Shown: positions 1-7,813, counted from the first letter of the stretch. The stretch is DNA of 64,000 nt from Nocardia asteroides (GCF_021183625.1 NZ_CP089214.1:4464001-4528000); one strand, 5' to 3'. Notes: generated from the sequence alone by a model not told the origin. Made by a program: numbers and translations.

Positions 1-2
1 CC

Positions 3-1478
3 CTCGCGGCCTGGCTCATCGCCAGGGCCTGGCAGATGCCGCCGGTCCTCGACCTCACCGTCGCCGTGGTGGCCGTGCGCGCGCTGGGAATCTCGCGCGG
101 CCTCTGCCGCTACCTGGAGCGCCTCGCCACCCACGATGTCGCGCTGCGCGCGCAGAACACCGCCCGCACCGCCACCTACCGCACCCTGGCCGGCTCGCGG
201 AGCTGGCTGCGCCGCCGCGACCGCGCCGACGCCACCGTGCTGCGCCGTGGCGACCTGCTGGTGCGCATCGGCGCCGACATCGACGACCTCGGCGCCGTCG
301 TGGTCCGCGCCGTCGTGCCGTGTGCGGTGGCGCTGGTGCTCTCGGCCGCCGCCGTCCTGCTGCTCGCCCTGCTCGCCCCGCTCGCCGCCCTGGTCCTCGC
401 GGCGGCACTGCTGGTCTCCGCGCTGCTCGCGCCGTGGCTCGCCGCCACCGCGGCCGCCGACGCCGAGCGGGCGGTGCGCGCCGACCGCGCCGAGTTCACC
501 GCCCGCGCCGTCACCGTGCTCGACCACGCGCCGGAGCTCCGGGTCGCAGGCCGCCTCCCGGAGGCCATGGCCGCGGCCGCCGCCGCAGGCACCCGCGCCG
601 TCGCCGCCGAGGACCGCGCCGCCTCGCGCAGCGCGTGGGCGGCCGCCGCGCTACCGGCGAGCATCGGCGTCAGCGTGCTCGGCGCCCTGCTCACCGGGCT
701 GGCCGTGTACGGCCCCACCGGCGGCACCCCCGCCGGGATGACCCCGATGGCGCTCACCATGCTCGTCCTGGTCCCGCTCTCCGCCTTCGAGGCGGTGGCC
801 GCCCTCCCCGCGGCCGCCCAGGCCCTCACCACCGGCCGCGCCGCCCTGCACCGGCTCCGCGCGCTCGACCCGCCCGACGATGCGTCGGCAGCCGATCCGA
901 TGCGGTCCGCCCCGCGGCTCCCCGAACGCCCCCGCGACGCGAAGCGGATCGCCGTCATCGGCCCCAGCGGCGCGGGCAAGACCACCCTGCTCATGCACTG
1001 GGCGGGCCTCTTCGGCACCCCCGAACCGGGCACCACCTTCTTCGCCGAGGACGCCCACCTCTTCGGCACCTCGATCCTGGAGAACCTCCGCGTCGCCCGC
1101 GGCGACATCACCGAGCCCGAGGCCACCGAGGCGCTCCGCGCGGTCGGCCTCGGCGACTGGCTGACGACCCTCCCCGACGGCCTGCACACCGTCCTCACCG
1201 GTGGCGCCGCCGCGGTCTCCGGCGGCCAGCGCCGCAGGCTCCTGCTGGCCCGCGCCCTGCTCGCCCCCGCCGAGGTCCTGCTCCTCGACGAACCCACCGA
1301 GCACCTGGAGGCCGAAGCGGGCGCGGCCCTGCTCCGCCGCCTGCTCGACCCGGACGACCCCCTGGTGCCCCCCGGCCGCACCGTCGTCGTGGTCACCCAC
1401 CAGCTGCCGGACACCCACCGCGCCGACCTGGTCCTGCGCCTGTCCGCCCTCGGCGAAAACCTGTTGCCGGTTTCCTGA
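3..1478 (+). CDS. cydC: CydC, thiol-reductant ABC exporter subunit (5' end missing)
   Basis: The reading frame is open to the left edge, so this is the C-terminal ~491 residues of a half-transporter fusing a membrane domain to an ATPase. CydDC exports cysteine/glutathione-type thiols and is needed to assemble cytochrome bd oxidase in the inner membrane. Hydrophobic helices lie at roughly residues 100-150 and 215-265. Walker A (GPSGAGKTT) is near residue 320, the signature SGGQRRR near 406 and Walker B (VLLLDEP) near 426, followed by a switch His (VVTHQ). The motif CRYLERLATHD near the start is typical of CydC. The likely partners cydA, cydB and cydD would lie upstream, outside the window. The frame is clear; the subunit identity rests on the motif pattern. 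Confidence 0.88.
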   Translation, partial: LAAWLIARAWQMPPVLDLTVAVVAVRALGISRGLCRYLERLATHDVALRAQNTARTATYRTLAGSRSWLRRRDRADATVLRRGDLLVRIGADIDDLGAVVVRAVVPCAVALVLSAAAVLLLALLAPLAALVLAAALLVSALLAPWLAATAAADAERAVRADRAEFTARAVTVLDHAPELRVAGRLPEAMAAAAAAGTRAVAAEDRAASRSAWAAAALPASIGVSVLGALLTGLAVYGPTGGTPAGMTPMALTMLVLVPLSAFEAVAALPAAAQALTTGRAALHRLRALDPPDDASAADPMRSAPRLPERPRDAKRIAVIGPSGAGKTTLLMHWAGLFGTPEPGTTFFAEDAHLFGTSILENLRVARGDITEPEATEALRAVGLGDWLTTLPDGLHTVLTGGAAAVSGGQRRRLLLARALLAPAEVLLLDEPTEHLEAEAGAALLRRLLDPDDPLVPPGRTVVVVTHQLPDTHRADLVLRLSALGENLLPVS

Positions 1479-1492
1479 ACCGCTACTAGATT
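1464..1492 (+). promoter_or_regulatory. Putative sigma-70-type promoter for the 12-codon ORF
   Basis: TTGCCG (1464-1469) and TAGATT (1487-1492) are separated by exactly 17 nt and lie inside and just after the 3' end of cydC, pointing to the tiny ORF at 1526. Seen by eye only; no transcription data. Confidence 0.45.
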
Positions 1493-1525
1493 CGGTGGTA
1501 CACGAGGAAGGAGGTGGTTCCCAGA

Positions 1526-1564
1526 ATGCATAGTTCAAGGACACGTGAGGTGGCTGTCAGCTAG
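1526..1564 (+). CDS. 12-aa peptide ORF with a very strong Shine-Dalgarno
   Basis: ATG at 1526 opens a 12-codon frame (MHSSRTREVAVS) ending in TAG. It is preceded by GAAGGAGGTGGT at ideal spacing, one of the strongest ribosome-binding sites possible. A stem (GGTGGC 1549-1554 with GCCACC 1566-1571) spans the stop codon, and a terminator-like structure follows at 1624-1710. No plus-strand gene lies downstream until 6042, so this is not obviously a leader for a neighbour. I do not recognise a characterised product. It could be a translated micropeptide or the translated 5' part of a small regulatory RNA. Confidence 0.5.
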   Translation: MHSSRTREVAVS

Positions 1565-1623
1565 CGCCACCGCTGCGGGAATTCCCTACGCGTTGCGCGA
1601 GCGAATTCCAGGCAGTCACCCGG

Positions 1624-1710
1624 CCCCCGAGCCCCCGGCCAGTCCGTCCGGGAGCGGCACCGACCGAGTCGGCACCGCACAGCTCGGGGGTCGTCCCTTT
1701 TTCGGGGACG
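1624..1710 (+). terminator. Terminator-like double hairpin between the tiny ORF and the FABP gene
   Basis: CCCCCGAGC (1624-1632) pairs perfectly with GCTCGGGGG (1682-1690), and CGTCCCTTTTT follows. A second short stem, CGTCCC/GGGACG (1692-1697/1705-1710), encloses the T run. Read the other way it can also stop transcription of the minus-strand FABP gene that ends at 1717. Confidence 0.6.
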
Positions 1711-1716
1711 AAGACC

Positions 1717-2415
1717 TCAGCCGACGTAGCGCTGGAGGCGGGCGGAGAGGCGGGGCTGGAGGGGGCCGTCAGCGACGACGCGCTCCTCGACGTAGGCCAG
1801 GTCGCCGCCCTCGACGATGCCGTAGAGCCGCTTCGCGCCGCCGACGACGATGCCGGACTGGCTGCGGATCACCACGTCGGTGGCGAGCTCCCAGGACGAC
1901 TGGGTGAGCGCGTGGCCGTAGAAGAGCTCGACGATGCCGTTGCTGTGCGTGAGCAGCAGCTCGATGACCTCGTCCTTGCCGTCCACGCCGACCCGCCAGA
2001 AGCCGGTCTCGCGCAGATCGGGGCCGCCGTAGGAGCCGTCGGTCTCGACGAACCAGGAGCGGGACTCCCAGGCCAGGTACTCGCCGCCGTCGTGCGAGAC
2101 GACGATCTGCTGCCCGAACCGGTAGTCACCACGGCCCGGCTCGTTGCCCTCGCCCTCGCCGCGCCACACGCCGACCATCGGGAGCAGCGCCAGCATGGCC
2201 GGGTTCAGATCGGGGCCGAGGCGCAGGTTCGCGGTGTCGTCGGGCAAGGGGAGATCGGGCAGCGTCGGAATGTTCCGGCCGCTGGTCGACTTGGACCGCT
2301 CGACCGCACCGGCGACGGCTTCGTCGCCGCTGAGCCGGGCGGCGGGCGCCACACCGTTCTCCGTGTCACTCGCTCGCTCGCTCGGATCCGGACCCTCGCT
2401 CGCGAGTTCGCTCAT
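1717..2415 (-). CDS. FABP / nitrobindin-like beta-barrel protein (DUF1794)
   Basis: A 232-aa protein with a disordered N-terminus (1-60) followed by a nitrobindin-like barrel. The family hallmark GVWRGEGEG is at residues 82-90, with barrel strands to the C-terminus. Haem nitrobindins place a His near the C-terminal L-x-A-x-L stretch as iron ligand. Here that region reads PRLSARLQR, with no His, so haem binding is doubtful (inference). ATG 2415 is chosen because it overlaps the stop of the upstream 31-aa membrane ORF as ATGA; an in-frame extension to 2601 has no ribosome-binding site and runs through a terminator. It resembles M. tuberculosis Rv0813c in context. Biochemical function unknown; lipid or hydrophobic ligand binding is possible. 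Confidence 0.85.
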   Translation of the reverse strand: MSELASEGPDPSERASDTENGVAPAARLSGDEAVAGAVERSKSTSGRNIPTLPDLPLPDDTANLRLGPDLNPAMLALLPMVGVWRGEGEGNEPGRGDYRFGQQIVVSHDGGEYLAWESRSWFVETDGSYGGPDLRETGFWRVGVDGKDEVIELLLTHSNGIVELFYGHALTQSSWELATDVVIRSQSGIVVGGAKRLYGIVEGGDLAYVEERVVADGPLQPRLSARLQRYVG

Positions 2416-2507
2416 GACTCGGTGAACAGCCGGTAGAAGACGTACAGGCCGAACCATCCGATCAGGATGGACACGGCCACCAGCAGAAGCTCGAAGAAGA
2501 GGACCAC
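2412..2507 (-). CDS. 31-aa single-span membrane protein, leaderless
   Basis: GTG 2507 opens a 31-codon frame whose product begins VVLFFELLLVAVSILIGWF and is one hydrophobic helix followed by a short charged tail (YRLFTES). The -10-like TAGACT ends 6 nt before the GTG, so the mRNA probably starts at the initiation codon. An in-frame TAG just upstream rules out a longer protein. The stop overlaps the FABP start (ATGA), so the two are translationally coupled. Function unknown; it may anchor or recruit the FABP protein to the membrane. Confidence 0.72.
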   Translation of the reverse strand: MVLFFELLLVAVSILIGWFGLYVFYRLFTES

Positions 2508-2560
2508 GGAGCGAGTCTATCGGCCCGGCCGCAGGCCCGCGCGGACGGCCCCGGACATGC

Positions 2561-2596
2561 GGACGGCCCCGGGTTCCGCGGAACCCGGGGCCGTCC
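2561..2596 (-). terminator. Strong hairpin terminator after the DUF1416 gene
   Basis: Perfect 16-bp stem, GGACGGCCCCGGGTTC against GAACCCGGGGCCGTCC, with a 4-nt loop. It starts 10 nt beyond the stop of the minus-strand sulfur operon and lacks a T tract, a form common in actinobacteria. It separates this operon from the leaderless gene at 2507. Confidence 0.75.
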
Positions 2597-2605
2597 GGCA
2601 ACGCG

Positions 2606-2920
2606 TCACTTGGCGACGGTCACGTCCACGTTGTGGATCCCGGCGCCTTCCGGCGCCACCTCGGCGGAGCCGTTGCCGGTCGAGGAGAGCGCGCGCAGCG
2701 TCCAGCTGCCCGGCGCCGCGAAGAAGCGGAAGTCACCGGTGCCGGAGGCCACGACCTCGGCCGTGAAGTCACCGTTGCCGTCGAGCAGCCGCACGAAGGC
2801 GCCGCCGACCGGCTGGCCGTCCTCGGCGAGAACGCGGCCGGTGATGACCGTCTCCTTCTCGACGTCGACGCCTGCCGGGATGTCCTGTCCCTGGGTGGGT
2901 GCTGAGCACATGGTCGTCAC
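2606..2920 (-). CDS. sseC: DUF1416 protein (SseC-like), partner of the sulfurtransferase
   Basis: A 104-aa protein of the DUF1416 family, a single immunoglobulin/transthyretin-like beta fold with the conserved stretches GAFVRLLD and GDFRFFAAPGSW. It is encoded immediately after a thiosulfate sulfurtransferase, an arrangement shared with M. tuberculosis sseC. GTG 2920 overlaps the upstream stop by 4 nt. ATG 2911 (MCSAPTQG) matches the usual N-terminus of the family and may be the true start. Role in sulfur transfer inferred from context only. Confidence 0.88.
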   Translation of the reverse strand: MTTMCSAPTQGQDIPAGVDVEKETVITGRVLAEDGQPVGGAFVRLLDGNGDFTAEVVASGTGDFRFFAAPGSWTLRALSSTGNGSAEVAPEGAGIHNVDVTVAK

Positions 2921-3750
2921 GCTCCCAGCTCGATGGGGGCACCGATGAGCGAGCCGTACTCGGTCCAGCTGCCGTCGTAATTCTTGACGTTCTGGTGCCC
3001 GAGCAGCTCCTGCAGCACGAACCAGGTGTGCGAGGAGCGCTCACCGATCCGGCAGTAGGCGATGGTCTCCTTCTCGCCGTCCAGCCCGGCCTCCTTGTAG
3101 AGCTCGGCCAGCTCGGCGTCGGACCGGAAGGTGCCGTCCTCGTTGGCCGCCTTGCTCCACGGCACGTTGATGGCGCCGGGGATGTGGCCGGGGCGCTGGC
3201 TCTGCTCCTGCGGGAGGTGCGCGGGGGCCAGGATCTTGCCGGAGAACTCGTCGGGCGAGCGCACGTCGACCAGGTTCTTGGTGCCGATCGCGGCGATGAC
3301 CTCGTCGCGGAAGGCGCGGATCGACAGGTCCGGCGCGGATGCCTTGTACTGGGTGGCCGGGCGGTTCACCGCGTCGGTGGAGAGCGGACGGCCGTCCAGC
3401 TCCCACTTCTTGCGGCCGCCGTCGATCAGCTTGACGTTGTTGTGGCCGTACAGCTTGAAGTACCAGTACGCGTAGGCCGCGAACCAGTTGTTGTTGCCGC
3501 CGTAGAGCACGACCTCGTCGTCGTTCGAGATGCCGCGCGCCGAGAGCAGGTCGGAGAACTGCTCCTGGTTCACGAAGTCGCGCCGGACCGGATCTTGCAG
3601 ATCCGTCTTCCAATCCAGCCGGACAGCGCCCGCGATGTGGCCGCCGTCGTAGGCGGAGGTGTCCTCGTCGACCTCGACGAAGACGACGCCGGGGGCGTTG
3701 AGGTTCTCTTCGGCCCAGTCCACGGAGACCAGGACATCGGAGCGAGCCAT
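2917..3750 (-). CDS. cysA2: Thiosulfate sulfurtransferase, tandem rhodanese
   Basis: 277 aa, two rhodanese domains: an inactive N-terminal copy (~5-125) and a catalytic C-terminal copy (~150-275) with the persulfide Cys in YCRIGERSS near residue 233. It moves sulfane sulfur from thiosulfate to cyanide or protein acceptors. It is nearly collinear with M. tuberculosis CysA2, including DRTDLQDP-like and NYDGSWTEYGS segments. ATG 3750 has AGGAAA at good spacing; an in-frame GTG two codons earlier is less likely. It overlaps DUF1416 by 4 nt and follows DUF4395, behind the Cys-rich leader at 4384. Confidence 0.93.
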   Translation of the reverse strand: MARSDVLVSVDWAEENLNAPGVVFVEVDEDTSAYDGGHIAGAVRLDWKTDLQDPVRRDFVNQEQFSDLLSARGISNDDEVVLYGGNNNWFAAYAYWYFKLYGHNNVKLIDGGRKKWELDGRPLSTDAVNRPATQYKASAPDLSIRAFRDEVIAAIGTKNLVDVRSPDEFSGKILAPAHLPQEQSQRPGHIPGAINVPWSKAANEDGTFRSDAELAELYKEAGLDGEKETIAYCRIGERSSHTWFVLQELLGHQNVKNYDGSWTEYGSLIGAPIELGA

Positions 3751-3780
3751 GTGCACTTTCCTTTCGACGAACGTGCTGAG

Positions 3781-4257
3781 TCAGTTCGGTGCCGGGGTCC
3801 GGCGGAATCGGGCGACCAGGGGGTAGATCCGGCAGCCGAGGCAGATCCCGAACGCGGCGTTCAGGAACGCGGCGAACAGGGCGAAGCCGGTGAAGATCAC
3901 ACCGACGAGGGGGGAGCCGGCCAGGAAACCCAGCAGGCCCACGGCGCTGAAGACCAGGCCGAGCAATTGGGCGAACCGCAGCGGTGGCGTCGGCTCGGTC
4001 TCGGTGGGCGGGCCGACCCGCGGCGCGACCACCGCGCGGAAGATCCGCCCGTAGGGGCTGTCCTTCGGGCCCACCGCGGCGCCGACGGCGAACACGACGG
4101 CCTGCGCCGCCAGCACGATCGCCGCCGCGAGCGGGGAGAAGGCCGCGAGCACGAGGACCAGCACCAGCACGGCGCTGGTGACCCAGGCCGCGAAGCGTGG
4201 GCCGCGGACATCGACCACGTCGGTGGACGTGCGGGTGGGGATGGCTTCGGAAACCAA
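3781..4257 (-). CDS. DUF4395 integral membrane protein
   Basis: About 158 aa with four hydrophobic segments and a CLGC motif (ICLGCRIYP) near the C-terminus, as in DUF4395 proteins that accompany thioredoxins and sulfurtransferases. The preferred start is TTG 4257, with AGGAG five nt upstream. The frame remains open to an ATG at 4335 but without a ribosome-binding site. It is the first gene of the cysA2-sseC operon after the Cys-rich leader. A role in sulfur or redox transfer across the membrane is inferred from the Cys pair and its neighbours. Confidence 0.8.
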   Translation of the reverse strand: MVSEAIPTRTSTDVVDVRGPRFAAWVTSAVLVLVLVLAAFSPLAAAIVLAAQAVVFAVGAAVGPKDSPYGRIFRAVVAPRVGPPTETEPTPPLRFAQLLGLVFSAVGLLGFLAGSPLVGVIFTGFALFAAFLNAAFGICLGCRIYPLVARFRRTPAPN

Positions 4258-4383
4258 GGAAATCTCCTGCGCGTGAGTTCTGTGGCGGATCGGGTTGGGA
4301 TCGGGCCCGTTCACCGGCGGATCGAGGATTCGCACACGCGGTGAACGCAGGTCGGCATCAGGAATTCTGAGGGGGCCGACCGC

Positions 4384-4449
4384 TCAGCGGCACAGGCAGC
4401 AACAACCCCCGAGCCGACACAGATCGACTGTGCGGCGTCGGGTGAGCAT
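4384..4449 (-). CDS. Cysteine-rich leader peptide upstream of the sulfur operon
   Basis: ATG 4449 encodes 21 residues ending DLCRLGGCCCLCR, with five Cys, three of them consecutive. It lies ~130 nt upstream of DUF4395-cysA2-sseC on the same strand. It matches the mycobacterial Cys-rich leader peptides near cysA2, where ribosome stalling at Cys codons under cysteine shortage changes downstream expression (established for mycobacteria). A -10-like TAAACT lies at 4474-4479, 24 nt before the ATG, suggesting a short 5' UTR rather than a leaderless message. Exact attenuator structure not resolved. Confidence 0.82.
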   Translation of the reverse strand: MLTRRRTVDLCRLGGCCCLCR

Positions 4450-4550
4450 CAGCTCGTGGTCGGATTGCACGACACGAAGTTTACCGGGTCCGTCGGGAGA
4501 TTCGTCGCGAGACCCTGGTAATCGGGGTTTCCGGCCAGGTCAGAGTTACT

Positions 4551-5003
4551 TCACGCGGTGAGCGGAACCAGTGCGGAGCGCAGTGCGTCGGCCTTGGGGA
4601 CACCGGAGATGCGGAAGCGCTCCCTGCCCTCGGCGTCGAAGACGAAGGTGGTCGGCAGCGAGAGCACGTTCAGCTCGCGGGCCAGCGCGGGCTCGGCGTC
4701 GATATCGACCTCGATGTCCTGCGGGGCCTGCGGCGTCGCCGAGAGATCCTCGGTGACGCCCGCCACCACCCGGCGCACCGCCGCGCACGGCCCGCACCAC
4801 TCGGCGGAGAAGTGCAGCACCGCGGGGCCCGCGCCGGTGACGCCGACCTCGGCGAGCAGCTCGGTGCGGCGGTCGGTCGCGGAGCCGGGGCCGGTCACCG
4901 CCTTGGGGGCGGCGTCGCGCAGCGTGCCCTCGCGCGCCCGCAGCGCGAGCCCGACCGCGGCGGCGGCGAGCAGGACCACAACCAGAACGACGATCTCGAT
5001 CAT
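4551..5003 (-). CDS. thiX: Membrane-anchored thioredoxin-like protein
   Basis: 150 aa. Residues 1-22 form a membrane anchor with short N-terminus, followed by a linker and a thioredoxin fold with the active site WCGPC at 69-73 and cis-Pro in SLPTT near 117. It probably reduces disulfides or cooperates with the neighbouring sulfurtransferase/DUF4395 on one face of the membrane; topology is not certain. It lies upstream of the Cys leader and 39 nt after the lmeA stop side. It corresponds in position to M. tuberculosis Rv0816c (ThiX). Confidence 0.87.
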   Translation of the reverse strand: MIEIVVLVVVLLAAAAVGLALRAREGTLRDAAPKAVTGPGSATDRRTELLAEVGVTGAGPAVLHFSAEWCGPCAAVRRVVAGVTEDLSATPQAPQDIEVDIDAEPALARELNVLSLPTTFVFDAEGRERFRISGVPKADALRSALVPLTA

Positions 5004-5042
5004 GACGGCTTTCTCCGGGGACGAACGGGCGGGAGGAGCCGA

Positions 5043-5864
5043 TCAGCGGCGCCCGATGCCGAGCCGATCCAGATCGATCGTCACGTTCTCGCCGCGGCCC
5101 TCCACCACGATCTGACCGCCGAGCGCGAACGCCTCGGTCGGCCGCACGCCGAAGGGCAGCTCCTCGGTGTCGATGGTACGGGTGAAGCGCTCGAGCACCG
5201 CCGGGCGTTCCGCCTCTGGCACCACGGCGGTCGGGGTGGCGTCGGCGAGGGTGCCCTTGTACATGCCGGTCGCCACGATCCGCACCTGATCGCCGTCGAG
5301 CAGCAGATCGGCCATCACGCTGACCTTCTCGGATTCGCCGTCGCCGAACGGGGCGGCCGTCCCGCCGGTCTGCTCGGGCAGCGTCCCGGTGAGCACCAGC
5401 GCGCCCGCGGTGGTCATCCCCGACCCGCCGGAGCCGCCGGTGCCGTCCGACTTGTCCGCGGGCCGGGAGTGCACCTGCAGGTCCGGGATGCCGAAGAGCC
5501 TGCCGAGCTCGGTGGGCTCGATCCGCATCCTGGTGGCGACCCGCTCGACCGGGATGTTGCGCACCCGGCCGTCGGAGAGGTCGCCGAGCTCCAGGTGCAC
5601 GCCGGTGAGCGTGGCCTCCAGCGCGATCTCGCCGGGCAGGTCGGGCCGCTTGGCGCTGGCCCTGATGTCGACCGTCTCGAACCGGCCGTCCAGCGCCTGG
5701 GCGAAGAACGGGAAGCCGTGGATGGTGACCTCCGGGTCGGCGCTGAGGTCGGCGCCGTCGCGGAGCGTGCGCGACACGCGGTACTCGGTGTAGGCGGCGA
5801 CCCCGAAGTCGGCGACCACCACCAGCCCCGCGATTACCAGCAGCCCGATGATCAGCTTGCGCAT
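5043..5864 (-). CDS. lmeA: LmeA-like DUF2993 protein (lipomannan elongation)
   Basis: 273 aa with an N-terminal signal/anchor (MRKLIIGLLVIAGLVVV) and a DUF2993 beta-rich lipid-binding-like fold, with typical repeated amphipathic strands such as EVTIHGFPFFAQALDGRF. Its mycobacterial counterpart (Rv0817c) is LmeA, a periplasmic factor needed for mannan chain length in lipomannan/lipoarabinomannan. Leaderless: TAGGCT sits 6 nt before the ATG. Function assigned by family and conserved position beside glnR and thiX. Confidence 0.8.
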   Translation of the reverse strand: MRKLIIGLLVIAGLVVVADFGVAAYTEYRVSRTLRDGADLSADPEVTIHGFPFFAQALDGRFETVDIRASAKRPDLPGEIALEATLTGVHLELGDLSDGRVRNIPVERVATRMRIEPTELGRLFGIPDLQVHSRPADKSDGTGGSGGSGMTTAGALVLTGTLPEQTGGTAAPFGDGESEKVSVMADLLLDGDQVRIVATGMYKGTLADATPTAVVPEAERPAVLERFTRTIDTEELPFGVRPTEAFALGGQIVVEGRGENVTIDLDRLGIGRR

Positions 5865-6041
5865 GGCTCGAGCCTAGTCGCGGCGGCCCGGTCGGCACCC
5901 GCTCCGGGGCCTCCGGGACGTGTGAACCCGGACTATCGGGACCGACGCGCTAATCTTTCTCCCGGAATCACCTGTGATGATGCGATGTGGACCCGGCGAT
6001 GCGGCCGACCGGTCCGCGCGCCACGAGATGGAGGAGGGCTT

Positions 6042-6806
6042 GTGGAGCTGCTCCTGCTGACCTCCGACCCCAACCCCGAGTCGGTACTGCCCTCGCTAGC
6101 GTTGCTCGCGCACCACGTGCGCCCGGCGCCGACCGAGGTCTCCTCGCTGCTCGAGGCCGGAACCGCGGATGTCGCCCTGGTGGACGCGCGCACCGATCTG
6201 GCGGCGGCGCGCGGGCTGTGCAGACTGCTCGGCAGCACCGGGTCGTCGGTGCCGGTCGTCGCCGTGCTGACCGAGGGCGGGCTGGTCGCGGTGAACGCCG
6301 ACTGGGGTCTGGACGACATCCTGCTGCCCGGCACCGGCCCGGCCGAGCTCGACGCCAGGCTCCGGCTGCTGGTCGGCCGCAACGGCGGCGCCGCGAGCCC
6401 GGAGAACACCGGCAAGATCACCCTCGGTGAGCTGGTGATCGACGAGGGCACCTACACCGCGCGGCTGCGCGGCCGCCCGCTCGACCTCACCTACAAGGAG
6501 TTCGAGCTGCTGAAGTACCTGGCCCAGCACGCGGGGCGGGTCTTCACCAGGGCCCAGCTGCTGCAGGAGGTCTGGGGCTACGACTTCTTCGGCGGCACCC
6601 GCACGGTCGACGTGCACGTGCGGCGGCTGCGCGCCAAGCTCGGCAGCGATTACGAGTCGCTGATCGGCACCGTGCGCAATGTCGGGTACAAGGCGGTCCG
6701 CCCGTCCCGCACCGCGGCCAAGGGCGAACCCGCGGGCTCCGACGACGGCGAGCAGCCCGCGGGCGACGCCCCGCTCGCCCCGGTCAACAACGGCACCGCG
6801 CAGTGA
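6042..6806 (+). CDS. glnR: GlnR-type orphan response regulator of nitrogen metabolism
   Basis: 254 aa: a receiver-like domain (1-115, Asp48 in LVDAR) and an OmpR-type winged helix (~135-228; recognition segment TRTVDVHVRRLRAKLG). The receiver lacks the usual N-terminal acidic pair (LLLTSDPN), as in GlnR proteins, which act without a cognate kinase. The C-terminal 25 residues are a disordered tail. GTG 6042 has GGAGGG upstream. The position next to mshD matches M. tuberculosis Rv0818 (GlnR). GlnR activates nitrate/nitrite assimilation genes, and this window also carries a nas-nir operon (34.3-39.6 kb), a plausible target. Confidence 0.9.
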   Translation: MELLLLTSDPNPESVLPSLALLAHHVRPAPTEVSSLLEAGTADVALVDARTDLAAARGLCRLLGSTGSSVPVVAVLTEGGLVAVNADWGLDDILLPGTGPAELDARLRLLVGRNGGAASPENTGKITLGELVIDEGTYTARLRGRPLDLTYKEFELLKYLAQHAGRVFTRAQLLQEVWGYDFFGGTRTVDVHVRRLRAKLGSDYESLIGTVRNVGYKAVRPSRTAAKGEPAGSDDGEQPAGDAPLAPVNNGTAQ

Positions 6807-6819
6807 CCGGCGCCGCGCG

Positions 6820-7743
6820 GTGACCAGCGCCGAGTGGAGCGACCGGCTGGACGAGCCGACCGCCGCCGCCGTGCGCGCACTGCTCGCCGCGGCGACCGCG
6901 GCGGACGGCGTCGCGCCGGTCTCCGAGGCGGCCGTGCTCTCGCTCGCCGACCCTGCGGCCGGCGCCCGGCACCTGGTCTCGCGGCACGGCGGCGAACCCG
7001 CCGGGTACGCCAATCTCGTTCCGGCGCACGGTGATCACCCGGCCATGGCCGAGGTGGCGGTCGCCCCGGCCGCGCGCGGCCACGGCATCGGATCCGCCCT
7101 GGTCACCCAGGTATTGGCGGCGGGCGGCGCGGGCGCGCGGGTGTGGGCGCACGGCGACCTGCCCGCCGCGAAGGCGGTGGCCGGGCGGCTCGGGCTGCGC
7201 ACCGCGCGCGAACTGTGGCAGATGCGCCGGCCGCTGGCTACGCCGGAGCTACCCGAGCTGGTCGTTCCGGACGGCATCGTGCTGCGCACCTACCGCGGCC
7301 CCGGCGGCGCGGGCCGGGCCGACGACGCCGAACTGCTCCGGGTGAACAACGCGGCGTTCGACTGGCATCCCGAGCAGGGCGGCTGGACCGAGCGCGATAT
7401 CGCGACCAGGCGCGCGGCCGACTGGTTCGACCCGGCGGGTCTCTTCGTCGCCACCGACGCCGCCGATCCGGAGCGGCTGCTCGGATTCCACTGGACCAAG
7501 GTGCACTCCGACGAGAGCCCCCCGGTCGGCGAGGTGTACGTGGTCGGGATCGACCCGGCGGCGCAGGGCAGGGGGCTCGGCAGGCTGCTGACCCTGGCCG
7601 GGCTGCACCACCTCCGCGCGCGCGGCCTCGGCGAGGTGCTGCTCTACACCGAGGCGGACAACACCGCGGCCGTCCGCACCTACACCCGGCTCGGCTTCGC
7701 GCCCGCGCACGTGGACGTCGCCTACGCCGCGCCGGTCGCCTGA
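6820..7743 (+). CDS. mshD: Mycothiol synthase (two-domain GNAT)
   Basis: 307 aa, two GNAT acetyltransferase domains (~10-145 and ~150-305). Acetyl-CoA-binding loops are seen as APAARGHGIGSAL and DPAAQGRGLGRLL. It acetylates the Cys amine of Cys-GlcN-Ins, the last step of mycothiol synthesis in the cytoplasm. It follows glnR by 13 nt and probably shares its transcript. GTG 6820 gives an N-terminus (TSAEWSDRLDE) of normal family length. A mycothiol gene supports an actinobacterial source. Confidence 0.93.
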   Translation: MTSAEWSDRLDEPTAAAVRALLAAATAADGVAPVSEAAVLSLADPAAGARHLVSRHGGEPAGYANLVPAHGDHPAMAEVAVAPAARGHGIGSALVTQVLAAGGAGARVWAHGDLPAAKAVAGRLGLRTARELWQMRRPLATPELPELVVPDGIVLRTYRGPGGAGRADDAELLRVNNAAFDWHPEQGGWTERDIATRRAADWFDPAGLFVATDAADPERLLGFHWTKVHSDESPPVGEVYVVGIDPAAQGRGLGRLLTLAGLHHLRARGLGEVLLYTEADNTAAVRTYTRLGFAPAHVDVAYAAPVA

Positions 7744-7813
7744 CGGTCGTCCTGGAGACGGCTCAGTAAACGGACGGCAAATCGTAGGGGAGCCGCCGCG
7801 CCCCCGCCGGTGT

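Noticed and set aside
176..1531. 451-codon minus-strand frame opposite cydC
   Set aside because: Antisense shadow with Ser/Arg/Ala bias and no motif.
1545..1907. 120-codon plus-strand frame after cydC
   Set aside because: Runs through the terminator hairpin and antisense into the FABP gene; Arg/Gly-rich tail.
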